Numbered from the stretch's first letter, positions 27,205 through 35,189 are shown. The stretch: 64,000 nt of DNA from Leptobacterium flavescens (GCF_010671605.1 NZ_JAABOO010000001.1:868001-932000); one strand, 5' to 3'. The notes: generated from the letters alone by a model not told the origin. Numbers and translations are program-made.

Positions 27205-27786
27205 TCAATTAATGTTTACTATTTCATCCTGAACAATCCCATTAATAAAAGAGCTCCAGGCCATATCCATAATTGTAATACGCTCAATGTCATCATCTAT
27301 GGTTATTGATGTAATTGCTGCTTGTATTGTTGAGAAGTAAAAGTTCTCCACCCATTTAAGGGTTGTTTCAGATGAAAAAAATCCTTGAGAAAAAAGTGTT
27401 TTTAAAACATTTCTAAAGAGTTTCATCATCTCTGTGTAATCTTTAGACGTTTCAGTCATACTATCGGACGATGTGTAAAATGAATATAAAAACTGGAATT
27501 TGAGACCGCTGTTTACATCGCTGTAAAACATAGCTTTGAGTTGTTTTTCTGGTTGCTTATGCGATGCGATACAGTTTCTGGTACTTTGGTAACATATTGT
27601 ACAAGCGTATTGAGCAATTTCATCGAGTAAACCGGATTTCCCATTAAAATAACGGTGAAGTGTTCTTCTGTTTAAACCTATGGAAGTAGCAATTTCTTCC
27701 ATTGAAGCATTAGGGTTTTTAGTCAAAATTTGAATGCCGGCCTCTATGATCTTTAATTTGGTGTTTTTTGATTTTGTCTCACTCAT
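27205..27786 (-). CDS. TetR/AcrR-family transcriptional regulator
   Basis: 193 residues. The N-terminal 50 residues form the HTH (ASMEEIATSIGLNRRTLHRYF is split: EEIATSIGLNRRTLHRYF). The C-terminal helical ligand domain is not assignable. It is the first gene of the TetR-flavoprotein-GNAT block. A 12-bp inverted repeat lies directly upstream of its -7 box, so it probably represses its own promoter. Ligand unknown. Confidence 0.87.
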   Translation of the reverse strand: MSETKSKNTKLKIIEAGIQILTKNPNASMEEIATSIGLNRRTLHRYFNGKSGLLDEIAQYACTICYQSTRNCIASHKQPEKQLKAMFYSDVNSGLKFQFLYSFYTSSDSMTETSKDYTEMMKLFRNVLKTLFSQGFFSSETTLKWVENFYFSTIQAAITSITIDDDIERITIMDMAWSSFINGIVQDEIVNIN

Positions 27787-27790
27787 GTGA

Positions 27791-27828
27791 CAAAGATATA
27801 AAAATGTCTCTATAATGAGACATTTTTA
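27791..27828 (-). promoter_or_regulatory. tetR promoter with overlapping operator palindrome
   Basis: On the minus strand, TATCTTTG (27798-27791) is a perfect -7 box only four bases before the start codon. Immediately upstream, TAAAAATGTCTC (27799-27810) and GAGACATTTTTA (27817-27828) are perfect 12-base arms around a 6-base centre, a likely TetR dimer site. No TTTG -33 box is visible. Confidence 0.65.
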
Positions 27829-27870
27829 ATTTTTATTTATAAATCTGATTGGATGATGTAGTTATTAAGA

Positions 27871-27908
27871 GGCAGCAAAAATATTCTGGCACCAGGCATT
27901 GTAATTCC
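27871..27908. repeat. Dispersed repeat family, partial 3' copy
   Basis: ATTCTGGCACCAGGCATTGT and TAATTCC match the 3' end of R1 and R2; the 5' part is missing. Confidence 0.7.
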
Positions 27909-27952
27909 TGATTCTATTTTTTACTTTTTTGTTTTCCTTGTTCCTAAGCCGA

Positions 27953-28084
27953 CGCTAGTCTGCGACTAGTGTCAAGCATCTGATTACTTCTTTAATTCCA
28001 ATGACAACCAGAATCACGACGTTATAATGCATTGTAAGCTCTAAATTTGGCACCAGAAACATTCTGGAACCAGGTTGTAATTCC
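27953..28084. repeat. Dispersed repeat family, copy R2
   Basis: Aligns with R1 from CTAAGC through CGACGTTATAATGCATTGTA to the hairpin GGCACCAGAA-ACA-TTCTGGAACC (28049-28071) and TTGTAATTCC. It lacks the CCCGATAG palindrome. Confidence 0.8.
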
Positions 28085-28093
28085 CGATATTAT

Positions 28094-28699
28094 TCAGAAT
28101 TCATATCCGATATGGATCCCTCCGAACCATCTGAATTCTTTTCCGATCAGGCTACCTAAAACAGGACCTGTATGCAAACCCTTTTTACCTATTTTAATAT
28201 TGAGCTCTCCTTCAAAATAGGCAGATACCTCCAGTTCGTGTTCGGAATCGGGAAGGGCGAAACTAGGGCCGACATTCAGGGTAAGTAACGGCCATGGTTT
28301 ATGACTCAGTAAAAATGCTAATTCATCTCCTACCCTTCCCTCTTCTTCAAAAACAAAAGAATATCCCAATCCGAGAGCCCAATAATGATCTAACCAATAT
28401 GTCAGGTGAATTTCCGTAGAGGGATCTACATTTCCGGAATCAGGTTCATGGATCAACGTTTCCGATATTACCAGTTCTAATCCGGCGCCACCAGTGTGTT
28501 TTTCCTCTTTTTCCGTTATATGCTTATTGTCAAAACCTTCATTAACGACCTCCTCTTCTAAATGAGGATCTGATCTGTGGTCGTTATTTTTATAGGCACT
28601 CCGACAGGAGGTACTGAGTATTATGGTCAATAAAAGAATGCCCGGAATAATACTTCTTTTCTGTTTTTTTATTTGTAGGCTTACAGGATCCATAAACAT
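28094..28699 (-). CDS. Lipoprotein with beta-strand-rich mature domain, unknown function
   Basis: About 201 residues from the preferred start at 28699 (the frame extends to 28759). A membrane segment IIPGILLLTIILSTSC ends in a lipobox Cys near residue 32. An acidic, charged linker follows, and the rest reads as short beta-strands (YWALGLGYSFVFEE; FEGELNIKIGKKG; FGGIHIGYEF), suggesting a small outer-membrane barrel-like or surface domain. I do not recognise the family. It lies downstream of the two haem_bd genes on the same strand. Confidence 0.6.
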   Translation of the reverse strand: MFMDPVSLQIKKQKRSIIPGILLLTIILSTSCRSAYKNNDHRSDPHLEEEVVNEGFDNKHITEKEEKHTGGAGLELVISETLIHEPDSGNVDPSTEIHLTYWLDHYWALGLGYSFVFEEEGRVGDELAFLLSHKPWPLLTLNVGPSFALPDSEHELEVSAYFEGELNIKIGKKGLHTGPVLGSLIGKEFRWFGGIHIGYEF

Positions 28700-28811
28700 C
28701 TTGATTTCGTTTTTATCAACTCCAAACCTAATTAAAAACAGCGCCTTCCCCTTGGACATTTTTCCCGTTCATCATTACAACCTAAAACAGAAAACGGAGG
28801 TATCCCTGTAA

Positions 28812-29291
28812 TTAACGAACTTCAATTGTATATAACCAATCAATTATTTTTTTCTTTTCATTCTCGGTCAGTTTAGCTTCAGGGTGCATAATAGTATAGG
28901 AAGCCAAAGGCATTTTATCTTCATTCAATTCGGTAACTATCCGTGATAAATTTGCTCTTTTATCTCTGTAATCCATTCTCCTCCATTTGGAGAAATTGAG
29001 ATGTGATTTAGCCTCTTTAATATGATTATCCACATACCAGGAAGCCGGTGCGATATGATCATACCAATAATAATCGGTATAATCGGAATGACAGCTATAG
29101 CAGGAATTTTTAATGAGTTCGGCAATATTTTCCGGTGCTTTTTCATTTCTTAAAAAATCATTATACAGCGATTTTTTCTGAACGTTTTTGCCGGGTCTGT
29201 AGAATTGGATTCCGATCAATACAATTATAGAAAGAACAGTAATTATTCTCCTTCTTTCCTTAAAAAATGAAGTTTTACCTCTGTTAACCAT
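28812..29291 (-). CDS. Haem-binding domain (haem_bd) protein, CxxCH, second of a pair
   Basis: 159 residues. An N-terminal membrane helix (about 15-30), then KAPENIAELI and the haem c site Cys64-Tyr-Ser-Cys67-His68, followed by the family motifs WYDHIAPASWYVDNHI and the C-terminal MHPEAKLTENEKKKI. It matches the haem_bd (PF14376-like) family of periplasmic c-type haem proteins. Its start lies 49 bases inside the upstream paralogue, giving translational coupling. Role unknown; the neighbouring P460 genes suggest redox chemistry. Confidence 0.84.
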   Translation of the reverse strand: MVNRGKTSFFKERRRIITVLSIIVLIGIQFYRPGKNVQKKSLYNDFLRNEKAPENIAELIKNSCYSCHSDYTDYYWYDHIAPASWYVDNHIKEAKSHLNFSKWRRMDYRDKRANLSRIVTELNEDKMPLASYTIMHPEAKLTENEKKKIIDWLYTIEVR

Positions 29292-29713
29292 TTTATCATT
29301 TTTGTTTTATCATTATTTGACAATTCTGCTTTCGGATGAAGCATCCTGTATTTCTGCGGGGGCATTTTATCCGTCATTATATCAAAAGGGATCGCAGAGA
29401 ACATGATCTCCTTATCAATCGGAGTCAGGTTTTTCCATTCTGAAAAGTTAAGGCTGAAAACTCCCTTCTTTATATTATTATCGACATACCAGGAAAGCGG
29501 AGCAATATTATCGAACCAGCTGTAATTTGTATTGTTTGAGTGACAATCATAACATGCTTTTTTATACAATAAAGCAATTTCCGAAGGCGCTTTTTCAGCC
29601 AACAGGAAATCGTTTTTATTTACAGCAGATTGTAAATTCTTAGCCGGCCGGTACAACTGCATCAAACCAAACAATATTATGCAGACAACAATAGGTTTAT
29701 ACCTTAATCTCAT
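29243..29713 (-). CDS. Haem-binding domain (haem_bd) protein, CxxCH, first of a pair
   Basis: 156 residues. Membrane anchor at about 5-20, haem site Cys54-Tyr-Asp-Cys57-His58, then WFDNIAPLSWYVDNNIKKG and a C-terminal MLHPKAELSNNDKTKMI. Clearly a paralogue of the next gene, with which it overlaps by 49 bases. These proteins are usually periplasmic electron-transfer or sensor units. It starts a minus-strand run of haem_bd, haem_bd and lipoprotein genes, divergent from the SnoaL/AraC genes. Confidence 0.84.
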   Translation of the reverse strand: MRLRYKPIVVCIILFGLMQLYRPAKNLQSAVNKNDFLLAEKAPSEIALLYKKACYDCHSNNTNYSWFDNIAPLSWYVDNNIKKGVFSLNFSEWKNLTPIDKEIMFSAIPFDIMTDKMPPQKYRMLHPKAELSNNDKTKMIKWLTEVKLHFLRKEGE

Positions 29714-30126
29714 AGAAACAAAAGCTTTACAAACCAGATTGAAAATACCCGGTTTTGTATTTAATGTCGACGCCCTTGCAGGAACCTATCTCAAGCTTCT
29801 TCGTTGCAATTTGATTTAAAATCCGTTGCTTTTTTCGGTTATATTGAAGGGAAAAAGAGAGGTTTGGGTTAATAAAATAAAGATTCAACGCTCTACAAGA
29901 CAGCAGTTTACGTTTTGACATTCTTTTTAGGAAATATCTGTTCTCAGATAGAATACTAACAATATTTTTTTAGCCGATATAGTAAAATCTACAATTTATA
30001 AGGAATAAAATACATTTATTTTGAACCTGGTTTGACTGAATTTTGTAATCGTAAACTTTTAACGATCAATAAGGTTGGTTTGGGCAGGTTTACAAACAGT
30101 AATATCATAAACAAAACAATAAAAGA
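29714..30126. other. 413-base divergent intergenic region
   Basis: Between the haem_bd genes and the first SnoaL gene. AT-rich; no coding sequence I can support. A TTTG at 30020-30023 with the near-match GAATTTTG (30038-30045) could be a weak plus-strand promoter. Confidence 0.4.
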
Positions 30127-30483
30127 ATGTACGATACAATAGAACAAAAATTACTACACATTCACAGTCTACTCGCAAAAGGTGAATTTATCGAAGCTAT
30201 GGATACTTATCTCCACGACGATGTAGAGTTAAGAGAAGCGAACGAAGCGCCTAAAAAAGGAAAAGCATTTTGCATTGATTTTGAAGAAGATTTTATCAAT
30301 AATAGTTTAGCAGAGTTTATTGGATATGAAGTAGGTAATTATGCCGTAAACGGCAATCATTCCTACTATGATGCTATTATGACCCTAAAACTTAAAGACG
30401 GTTCATTAATGGTATCTGAGCAAATAGTTGCGACAGAGTGGAAGGATGGGAAAATATATCGTGAAAGGTATTATCACGCTTAA
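30127..30483 (+). CDS. SnoaL-like (NTF2-fold) small protein 1
   Basis: 118 residues with the SnoaL/NTF2-like pattern: an N-terminal helix (IEQKLLHIHSLLAKGEFIEAMDTY is read as two helices), then strands ending in GKIYRERYYHA. The fold usually binds a small hydrophobic ligand or acts as an isomerase or hydratase. No catalytic site can be assigned. It is followed by a strong terminator, so it is monocistronic, and a second SnoaL-like gene lies at 32.5 kb. Confidence 0.78.
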   Translation: MYDTIEQKLLHIHSLLAKGEFIEAMDTYLHDDVELREANEAPKKGKAFCIDFEEDFINNSLAEFIGYEVGNYAVNGNHSYYDAIMTLKLKDGSLMVSEQIVATEWKDGKIYRERYYHA

Positions 30484-30506
30484 TATTTTGCTGTTGAATT
30501 GTGATT

Positions 30507-30540
30507 AAAAAGTGTGCTGCTTTATGGCACACTTTTTTTT
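30507..30540 (+). terminator. Terminator after the SnoaL-like gene
   Basis: AAAAAGTGTGC (30507-30517) pairs with GCACACTTTTT (30527-30537), ending in a run of eight T. Confidence 0.85.
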
Positions 30541-30726
30541 GCAATTGAACGATTTCTTTTCCACAAACAATAGATTTCGATAGTGCTTCCTTTACAGAAT
30601 TGAAAAGCATTTAATCAAAAACAATCGTTTGAATGCCAGTATTTTAAAATCCTGCTCTTTATATAATTACATCATTCTCTATCTTGATAAATAACACAAT
30701 AGGGCGGCCATATGTTAAAAAAGTAT

Positions 30727-30734
30727 TAGTTTTG
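30727..30734 (+). promoter_or_regulatory. -7 box of the first AraC gene
   Basis: TAGTTTTG matches TANNTTTG, 14 bases before the ATG at 30749. No -33 TTTG. The second AraC gene has the same octamer in the same position. Confidence 0.5.
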
Positions 30735-30748
30735 TTAAAATTTTCACA

Positions 30749-31597
30749 ATGAATTTTTACTTCGCCAATCAGCTAAAGGAAAGTATTCTTAACCTGACGG
30801 ATTTTAATTGTGCTTCATCTCAGGAACTGTTAAAGAAGAACAATCGATACAAGATCATCTGGGCTAAAGACAAAGGTGCTATCTTAACGGTGGATGGGTA
30901 TACGATCGAATTAAAAAAGGATCAGGTTATTTTCTGTACTCCGCTTAATGTAATAGAGATTGCTCTGGGACAGAAAGGGATCATGTCTATCGTTTTTAAC
31001 CGGGAATTCTACTGTATCAGAGATCATGATGAAGAAGTTTCATGTAATGGGTTTTTATTTTTCGGATCTTCGGAACCTCCCGTCATAACACTTAGCGGCA
31101 GGGAGCAGAAAAGTTACAGAGCCTTATATCACTTATTTGAAGAAGAATTTGAAGTGCAGGATCATATTCAGGGTGAGATGCTGATGGTTTTATTAAAAAG
31201 ATTATTAATATTATCTACAAGGCTCATCAGGCAGCGTAATAAAACCCTGGAGCTTGCCAATGATAAGGCAGATATTATCAGGCACTATAATATTCTGGTA
31301 GAAAAACATTTCAGGGAAAAACATCTGGTTTCCGATTATGCATTCATGTTAAATAAAACTCCAAAAAACTTATCCAATCTGTTTGCAAAATACAGTGAAA
31401 AAACGGCTCTTGCCATTATTAATGAACGTATCCTCCTGGAAGCAAAACGCCTGTTACTGTTTTCTTCAAAGACCTCATCGGAGATCGCTTACGAATTAGG
31501 GTATAAGGAACCGGGTCATTTTACCAAGTTCTTTAAAAAGCAATCAGGCTTCACCCCCATTGAATTCAAAAAAAACAAGCACAACTACCACGCATAG
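30749..31597 (+). CDS. AraC-family transcriptional regulator 1
   Basis: 282 residues. An N-terminal cupin-like sensor part (WAKDKGAILTVDGYTIELKKD) is followed by a helical linker and the C-terminal double HTH. The last HTH shows TSSEIAYELGYKEPGHFTKFFKKQSG, split here as SSEIAYELGYKEPGHFTKFF, the best conserved AraC motif, ending in FTPIEFK. It probably controls the adjacent SnoaL/P460 genes. A paralogous regulator follows 67 bases downstream. Confidence 0.88.
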   Translation: MNFYFANQLKESILNLTDFNCASSQELLKKNNRYKIIWAKDKGAILTVDGYTIELKKDQVIFCTPLNVIEIALGQKGIMSIVFNREFYCIRDHDEEVSCNGFLFFGSSEPPVITLSGREQKSYRALYHLFEEEFEVQDHIQGEMLMVLLKRLLILSTRLIRQRNKTLELANDKADIIRHYNILVEKHFREKHLVSDYAFMLNKTPKNLSNLFAKYSEKTALAIINERILLEAKRLLLFSSKTSSEIAYELGYKEPGHFTKFFKKQSGFTPIEFKKNKHNYHA

Positions 31598-31654
31598 AGG
31601 AAAATGTATAATTAAAGCAGAACAATCTACATTTCACAGCGCTTGTTCATAGAA

Positions 31655-31662
31655 TAGTTTTG
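31655..31662 (+). promoter_or_regulatory. -7 box of the second AraC gene
   Basis: TAGTTTTG, 17 bases before the ATG at 31680. This placement argues against the upstream GTG at 31665 as the start. Confidence 0.5.
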
Positions 31663-31679
31663 TAGTGTATCAAAACACT

Positions 31680-32453
31680 ATGAAGGATATGGACAAGTTT
31701 CAAAAAATAAATTTTCAAAATTTCCCGGGCACCCCGGTTAATCTTTCATTTGACACCTTCTACAGTATAATCCTGGTAGAGCATTACGGAGATCTGTTCA
31801 TTAATTTTGAACGCCATGTATTGAATGGTCATCATCTTATATTTCTATGTCCGGAAGAAGTACTGGGAATCAGTAATTATGTCTCTCTTCGCCTGATAAG
31901 TTTTGCAGTCGGGCCCGATATAGTTAAAGACAAAAGTTTCGTATATAATTTTGGAAATACTAAAAAACAATTTCAGGTAAAACCCTCTCATGAAGAAGAG
32001 GTCATGTTACTTTTCAATGAATTGGAGGAGGCCTGTCTGCGTATAGATCTTAAGCGTGTAACAGAATCGCTGAACACTCTTCTGGATTTTAATCTCTGTT
32101 CTTCCAAAGGAATGGATATGCAGGATCTCATGTTGGCATTTCAGTTTAACGGCCTGGTGCATTTGTATTACAAAACACATCACAGGATGCAATTTTATGC
32201 AGAAAAACTGATCACTCCACCCAAATATTTAACGGAAAAGTTTCATGCTCTGGGGTTGATCTCACCTCACGGGCTTATCAAGAAAAGGATACTTACTGAA
32301 GTTAAACGTCAATTATTATATACGGATAAGGCGATTAAAATAATCTGCTTTGATATTGGCTTTAATGACCCTGCCTATTTCACAAGGTTCTTCAGGAAAA
32401 ACACCGGAATGAGCCCGGTAGGCTTTAGGGAACACCACAAAGTCACGTGTTAA
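31680..32453 (+). CDS. AraC-family transcriptional regulator 2
   Basis: 257 residues from the ATG at 31680; a frame to a GTG at 31665 exists but overlaps the probable transcript start. The N-terminal half is a cupin-like domain (INFERHVLNGHHLIFLCPEE), and the C-terminal AraC HTH has IKIICFDIGFNDPAYFTRFF and TGMSPVGFRE. It is a second, divergent AraC regulator next to the first, a doubling seen also in the neighbouring gene pairs. Target unknown; the P460 operon just downstream is the obvious candidate. Confidence 0.87.
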   Translation: MKDMDKFQKINFQNFPGTPVNLSFDTFYSIILVEHYGDLFINFERHVLNGHHLIFLCPEEVLGISNYVSLRLISFAVGPDIVKDKSFVYNFGNTKKQFQVKPSHEEEVMLLFNELEEACLRIDLKRVTESLNTLLDFNLCSSKGMDMQDLMLAFQFNGLVHLYYKTHHRMQFYAEKLITPPKYLTEKFHALGLISPHGLIKKRILTEVKRQLLYTDKAIKIICFDIGFNDPAYFTRFFRKNTGMSPVGFREHHKVTC

Positions 32454-32472
32454 AAAAAAGAAAAAAGTCCAA

Positions 32473-32501
32473 TTGAAGTAGTATAGCAAACAATAAATTT
32501 G
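32473..32501 (+). promoter_or_regulatory. Promoter of the second SnoaL-like gene
   Basis: ATTG (TTG at 32473-32475) and perfect -7 TAAATTTG (32494-32501), spaced 18. The box ends four bases before the ATG at 32506. Confidence 0.55.
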
Positions 32502-32505
32502 AGTG

Positions 32506-32853
32506 ATGTCGAAAAATGTATTAGGTCATTTCCTGTCATTACTAAAGTCCGGAAAATTAGTGGATTTAGTATCTAAATACTACGATGACAACGTAGAAGT
32601 GGTGCTTAACAAACACATATGGATAGGGAGGAAAGATATGGGAATAAGCCTACTGGGCCAAACATTAAATTATATGCAGATCCTGCAATTCAGGATAGAA
32701 GATGTACGATGCGTAAAAGACAGCCTCAGCTACAAGGTTTACTCGGTATTCAGAAATGATGAGAACAGAATATATTTCATTGAACATCACATAGAAAACA
32801 AGTGGAAAAACGATCTTATTTACGAACATAATCACCTAATAATTAATTATTAA
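32506..32853 (+). CDS. SnoaL-like (NTF2-fold) small protein 2
   Basis: 115 residues. Pattern like the 30.1 kb protein: N-terminal helices (VLGHFLSLLKSGKLVDLVSKYY), then strands with a conserved DNVEVV and a C-terminal LIYEHNHLII. The ATG at 32506 is preferred to the GTG one codon upstream. Its -7 box ends four bases before the ATG, so the mRNA may be leaderless. Only 11 bases separate it from the P460 gene, so they are probably cotranscribed. Confidence 0.7.
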   Translation: MSKNVLGHFLSLLKSGKLVDLVSKYYDDNVEVVLNKHIWIGRKDMGISLLGQTLNYMQILQFRIEDVRCVKDSLSYKVYSVFRNDENRIYFIEHHIENKWKNDLIYEHNHLIINY

Positions 32854-32864
32854 ACATTGCGGTA

Positions 32865-33965
32865 ATGAAAAACAATTTTTATAAAATATTAATACTAACG
32901 GGACTGTTGTCTTTTACTTCCTGTAAGAATGCTAACAAGAGTAACAAAGAGTACAAAAACCCCACTTTTTTTAGCATAAACGAAGGGCAGCTTACCAGGC
33001 CAACGGATTACAGGAGTTGGGTATATGTAGGAAGTCCGCTTACGCCTAATGACCTGAATAACGGAAAAGCCGCTTTCCCGGAATTCCACAACGTCTATAT
33101 AGATCCGGTAAGTTATGAGCACTGGAAGGAAAAAGGAGAGTGGAGAGAAGGTACCATCCTGGTCAAGGAACTGGTTAGCGTAGGAACAAAATCTGCTGCC
33201 AGTGGTAATGGCTATTTTATGGGTGAGTTCATAGGCCTGGAAGCAACTGTTAAAAGCAAAGAGCATTTCCCTCATGAGCCTGGAAACTGGGCATATTTTA
33301 GCTTTACCAATCCTGAAGGCGATTTAAAATCCGATGCACGGGCATTTGAGACCAATCAATGTAATTCCTGTCACGAAGCCAATGCTGGAGATGATTTTGT
33401 GTTTACACAGCATTATCCCGTTCTGGCGGTTGCCAATTCTGTTGGTAAGGATGTTATTCCGGAGAACGATCCGGAGAGAACCGCAAGCTCACCGCCGAGC
33501 ATCTGGGACCCTACGGCACCAACCCCGGAAAATCTGGATATCGGGATCCCGTTGGACAAATCTGAGCTTTTTGCCTATTTATCATCTAAAAAATACCGGA
33601 GCTTCAAAACTCAGGAAAAAGAAAAGCATCCTTCCGCAGGACCGCATACAAAGATCGGTCTTCCCGTAAAAGTATTTATGAATGATATAATTGCCGGTTC
33701 TCTGGATGCTAATAATGCAGAACACCCAATGGGATCCACCATTGTAAAAGAAATGTTCAATGCAGATGGAGATCTTGCGGGTTGGGCCGTGATGGCCAAA
33801 ACCCAGGAAAAAACGGCAGAAGGTAATGGATGGTTCTGGTATGAGGTTACCAGCGTTGAAGATGAGAATTCCATAGCTGCCATGGGTAACGGTGTAATAG
33901 GCTGTATAAGCTGTCACAATATAGCGAGCAAGGATATGGTCAGAACAGCTTATCCTCTTAAATAA
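32865..33965 (+). CDS. Double cytochrome P460-family lipoprotein, two CxxCH sites
   Basis: 366 residues. Lipobox LSFTSC with Cys20. Residues 40-175 are a cytochrome P460/c'-beta domain: RPTDYRSWVYVGSPLTPND, PEFHNVYIDP, GTILVKEL and haem site Cys166-Asn-Ser-Cys169-His170. A second part (about 235-366) has a shorter related domain with GWFWYEV and another haem site Cys347-Ile-Ser-Cys350-His351. P460 proteins carry an unusual lysine-crosslinked haem and oxidise hydroxylamine, or bind NO. Whether the crosslinking lysine is present cannot be judged here. The fusion of two haem domains is unusual to me. Confidence 0.82.
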   Translation: MKNNFYKILILTGLLSFTSCKNANKSNKEYKNPTFFSINEGQLTRPTDYRSWVYVGSPLTPNDLNNGKAAFPEFHNVYIDPVSYEHWKEKGEWREGTILVKELVSVGTKSAASGNGYFMGEFIGLEATVKSKEHFPHEPGNWAYFSFTNPEGDLKSDARAFETNQCNSCHEANAGDDFVFTQHYPVLAVANSVGKDVIPENDPERTASSPPSIWDPTAPTPENLDIGIPLDKSELFAYLSSKKYRSFKTQEKEKHPSAGPHTKIGLPVKVFMNDIIAGSLDANNAEHPMGSTIVKEMFNADGDLAGWAVMAKTQEKTAEGNGWFWYEVTSVEDENSIAAMGNGVIGCISCHNIASKDMVRTAYPLK

Positions 33966-34016
33966 GCAAGGAAAAAAGAAAATAAAAACAAGTGTTTAAA
34001 TTAAAAATAGAAAATT

Positions 34017-34643
34017 ATGAAAAATAAATTTTTAGGATTATTGGTGCCTTTGGTATTGGTATTCTCATTAGTGTCTTTTAACGCATTCGACAGGGATGAG
34101 GAAGAATATCAACAAGCATCGTTTTTCAAGATCGATTCAAAAGGAGAATTGGTACGTCCGACCAATTACAGAAGTTGGGTATACGTGGGAAGCCCGTTAA
34201 CTCCTAACGATCTGAACAATGGAAAAGCTGCCTTTCCCGAATTCCACAATGTTTATATAGACCCCGTAAGTTATAAGCATTACAAGAAAACCGGGAAATG
34301 GAGAGATGGTACCATTTTAATTAAGGAATTGGTTAGCGTTGGAGGTAAAGCTGCTGCCAGTGGAAATGGTTATTTTATGGGAGATTTTATTGGACTCGAG
34401 GCAACTATCAAGAGTAAAAAGCATTTTTCCAAAGAACCTGGTAATTGGGCTTATTTCAGCTTTACAAATCCGAAAGGTGGAACCCTGGCCAACACCAGTA
34501 AGCCGTTTGAGACCACGCAATGTAATTCCTGTCACAATGCAAATGCTGCGGATGATTTTGTTTTCACACAACATTATCCGGTTCTAAGAGCTGCGAAAAA
34601 TGTAGGAGAAAATACCGTTCCGGAAAATTCAGGTAAACGCTAA
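34017..34643 (+). CDS. Cytochrome P460-family protein, single-domain paralogue
   Basis: 208 residues with an N-terminal hydrophobic export segment (about 5-23). The domain is nearly identical in layout to the first half of the upstream gene: RPTNYRSWVYVGSPLTPND, PEFHNVYIDPVSY, GYFMGDFIGLEA, NWAYFSFTNP and haem site Cys169-Asn-Ser-Cys172-His173. It is therefore a recent paralogue of the N-terminal domain of the 32.9 kb protein, lacking the second haem domain. Probably periplasmic. It ends the plus-strand P460 operon. Confidence 0.84.
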   Translation: MKNKFLGLLVPLVLVFSLVSFNAFDRDEEEYQQASFFKIDSKGELVRPTNYRSWVYVGSPLTPNDLNNGKAAFPEFHNVYIDPVSYKHYKKTGKWRDGTILIKELVSVGGKAAASGNGYFMGDFIGLEATIKSKKHFSKEPGNWAYFSFTNPKGGTLANTSKPFETTQCNSCHNANAADDFVFTQHYPVLRAAKNVGENTVPENSGKR

Positions 34644-34708
34644 TTCCAGAAATATACGTTTCATCGTAACAAGTCTTATTTAATTACAATTGAGTTTTTT
34701 ACTTTTTC

Positions 34709-34760
34709 GGCATGGGGATTTATTTAATTTATGCTCTAAATAGTCTCCATGCCTTTTTTT
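34709..34760 (+). terminator. Terminator after the P460 genes
   Basis: GGCATGGGGA (34709-34718) pairs with TCTCCATGCC (34744-34753, one G-U), then seven T. The loop is long (25 bases). Confidence 0.7.
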
Positions 34761-34785
34761 CAAGAAATCCAGAACTTATCAGGCT

Positions 34786-35094
34786 ATGAAAAAATTAAAA
34801 CAGAGATGGGATATCGAGTCTAATTTTCAATTAATCGTGATCCTACTGGTATTTGCAATAAACGGTTCTTTATCTGTCATGTTAGTTAAGCCTATCATTA
34901 ATTTTATCGGCATATCCGAAAGCACCACCAGTGCATTTATTTTCTGGCCCGTAAGGATCCTTTTAATGTTTATCGTTTATCAGGTTCTATTAATAATTGT
35001 CGGAACACTTTTCGGGCAACACAAATTCTTCTGGAAGATGGAGAAAAAAATGCTAATGAGGATCGGATTCAGAAAGGTCCTGGAAAAAGCTTAG
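34786..35094 (+). CDS. DUF6787-type small membrane protein
   Basis: 102 residues with two membrane helices (about 16-35 and 50-75) and a basic C-terminus (FFWKMEKKMLMRIG). I recognise it as the DUF6787 family of flavobacteria, which has no known function. It follows the P460 terminator by 26 bases and could be independently transcribed. Confidence 0.65.
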   Translation: MKKLKQRWDIESNFQLIVILLVFAINGSLSVMLVKPIINFIGISESTTSAFIFWPVRILLMFIVYQVLLIIVGTLFGQHKFFWKMEKKMLMRIGFRKVLEKA

Positions 35095-35189
35095 CATTTG
35101 TATCCGGATATTCCCGTCAGTAAGCAAATAAACAGCCCTCCGATTACAAACAAACATATACAAGTAAATTATTAATTAAAATCCATGTT

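Larger units (their letters stand above)
27787..28093. other. 307-base intergenic stretch with repeat copies
   Basis: Holds the tetR operator, a partial repeat (27871-27908) and copy R2 (27953-28084). No gene seen. Confidence 0.7.

Noticed and set aside
29727-29921. 64-residue minus-strand frame upstream of the haem_bd genes
   Set aside because: Basic, low-complexity sequence without a recognisable start site or domain; better read as leader DNA.
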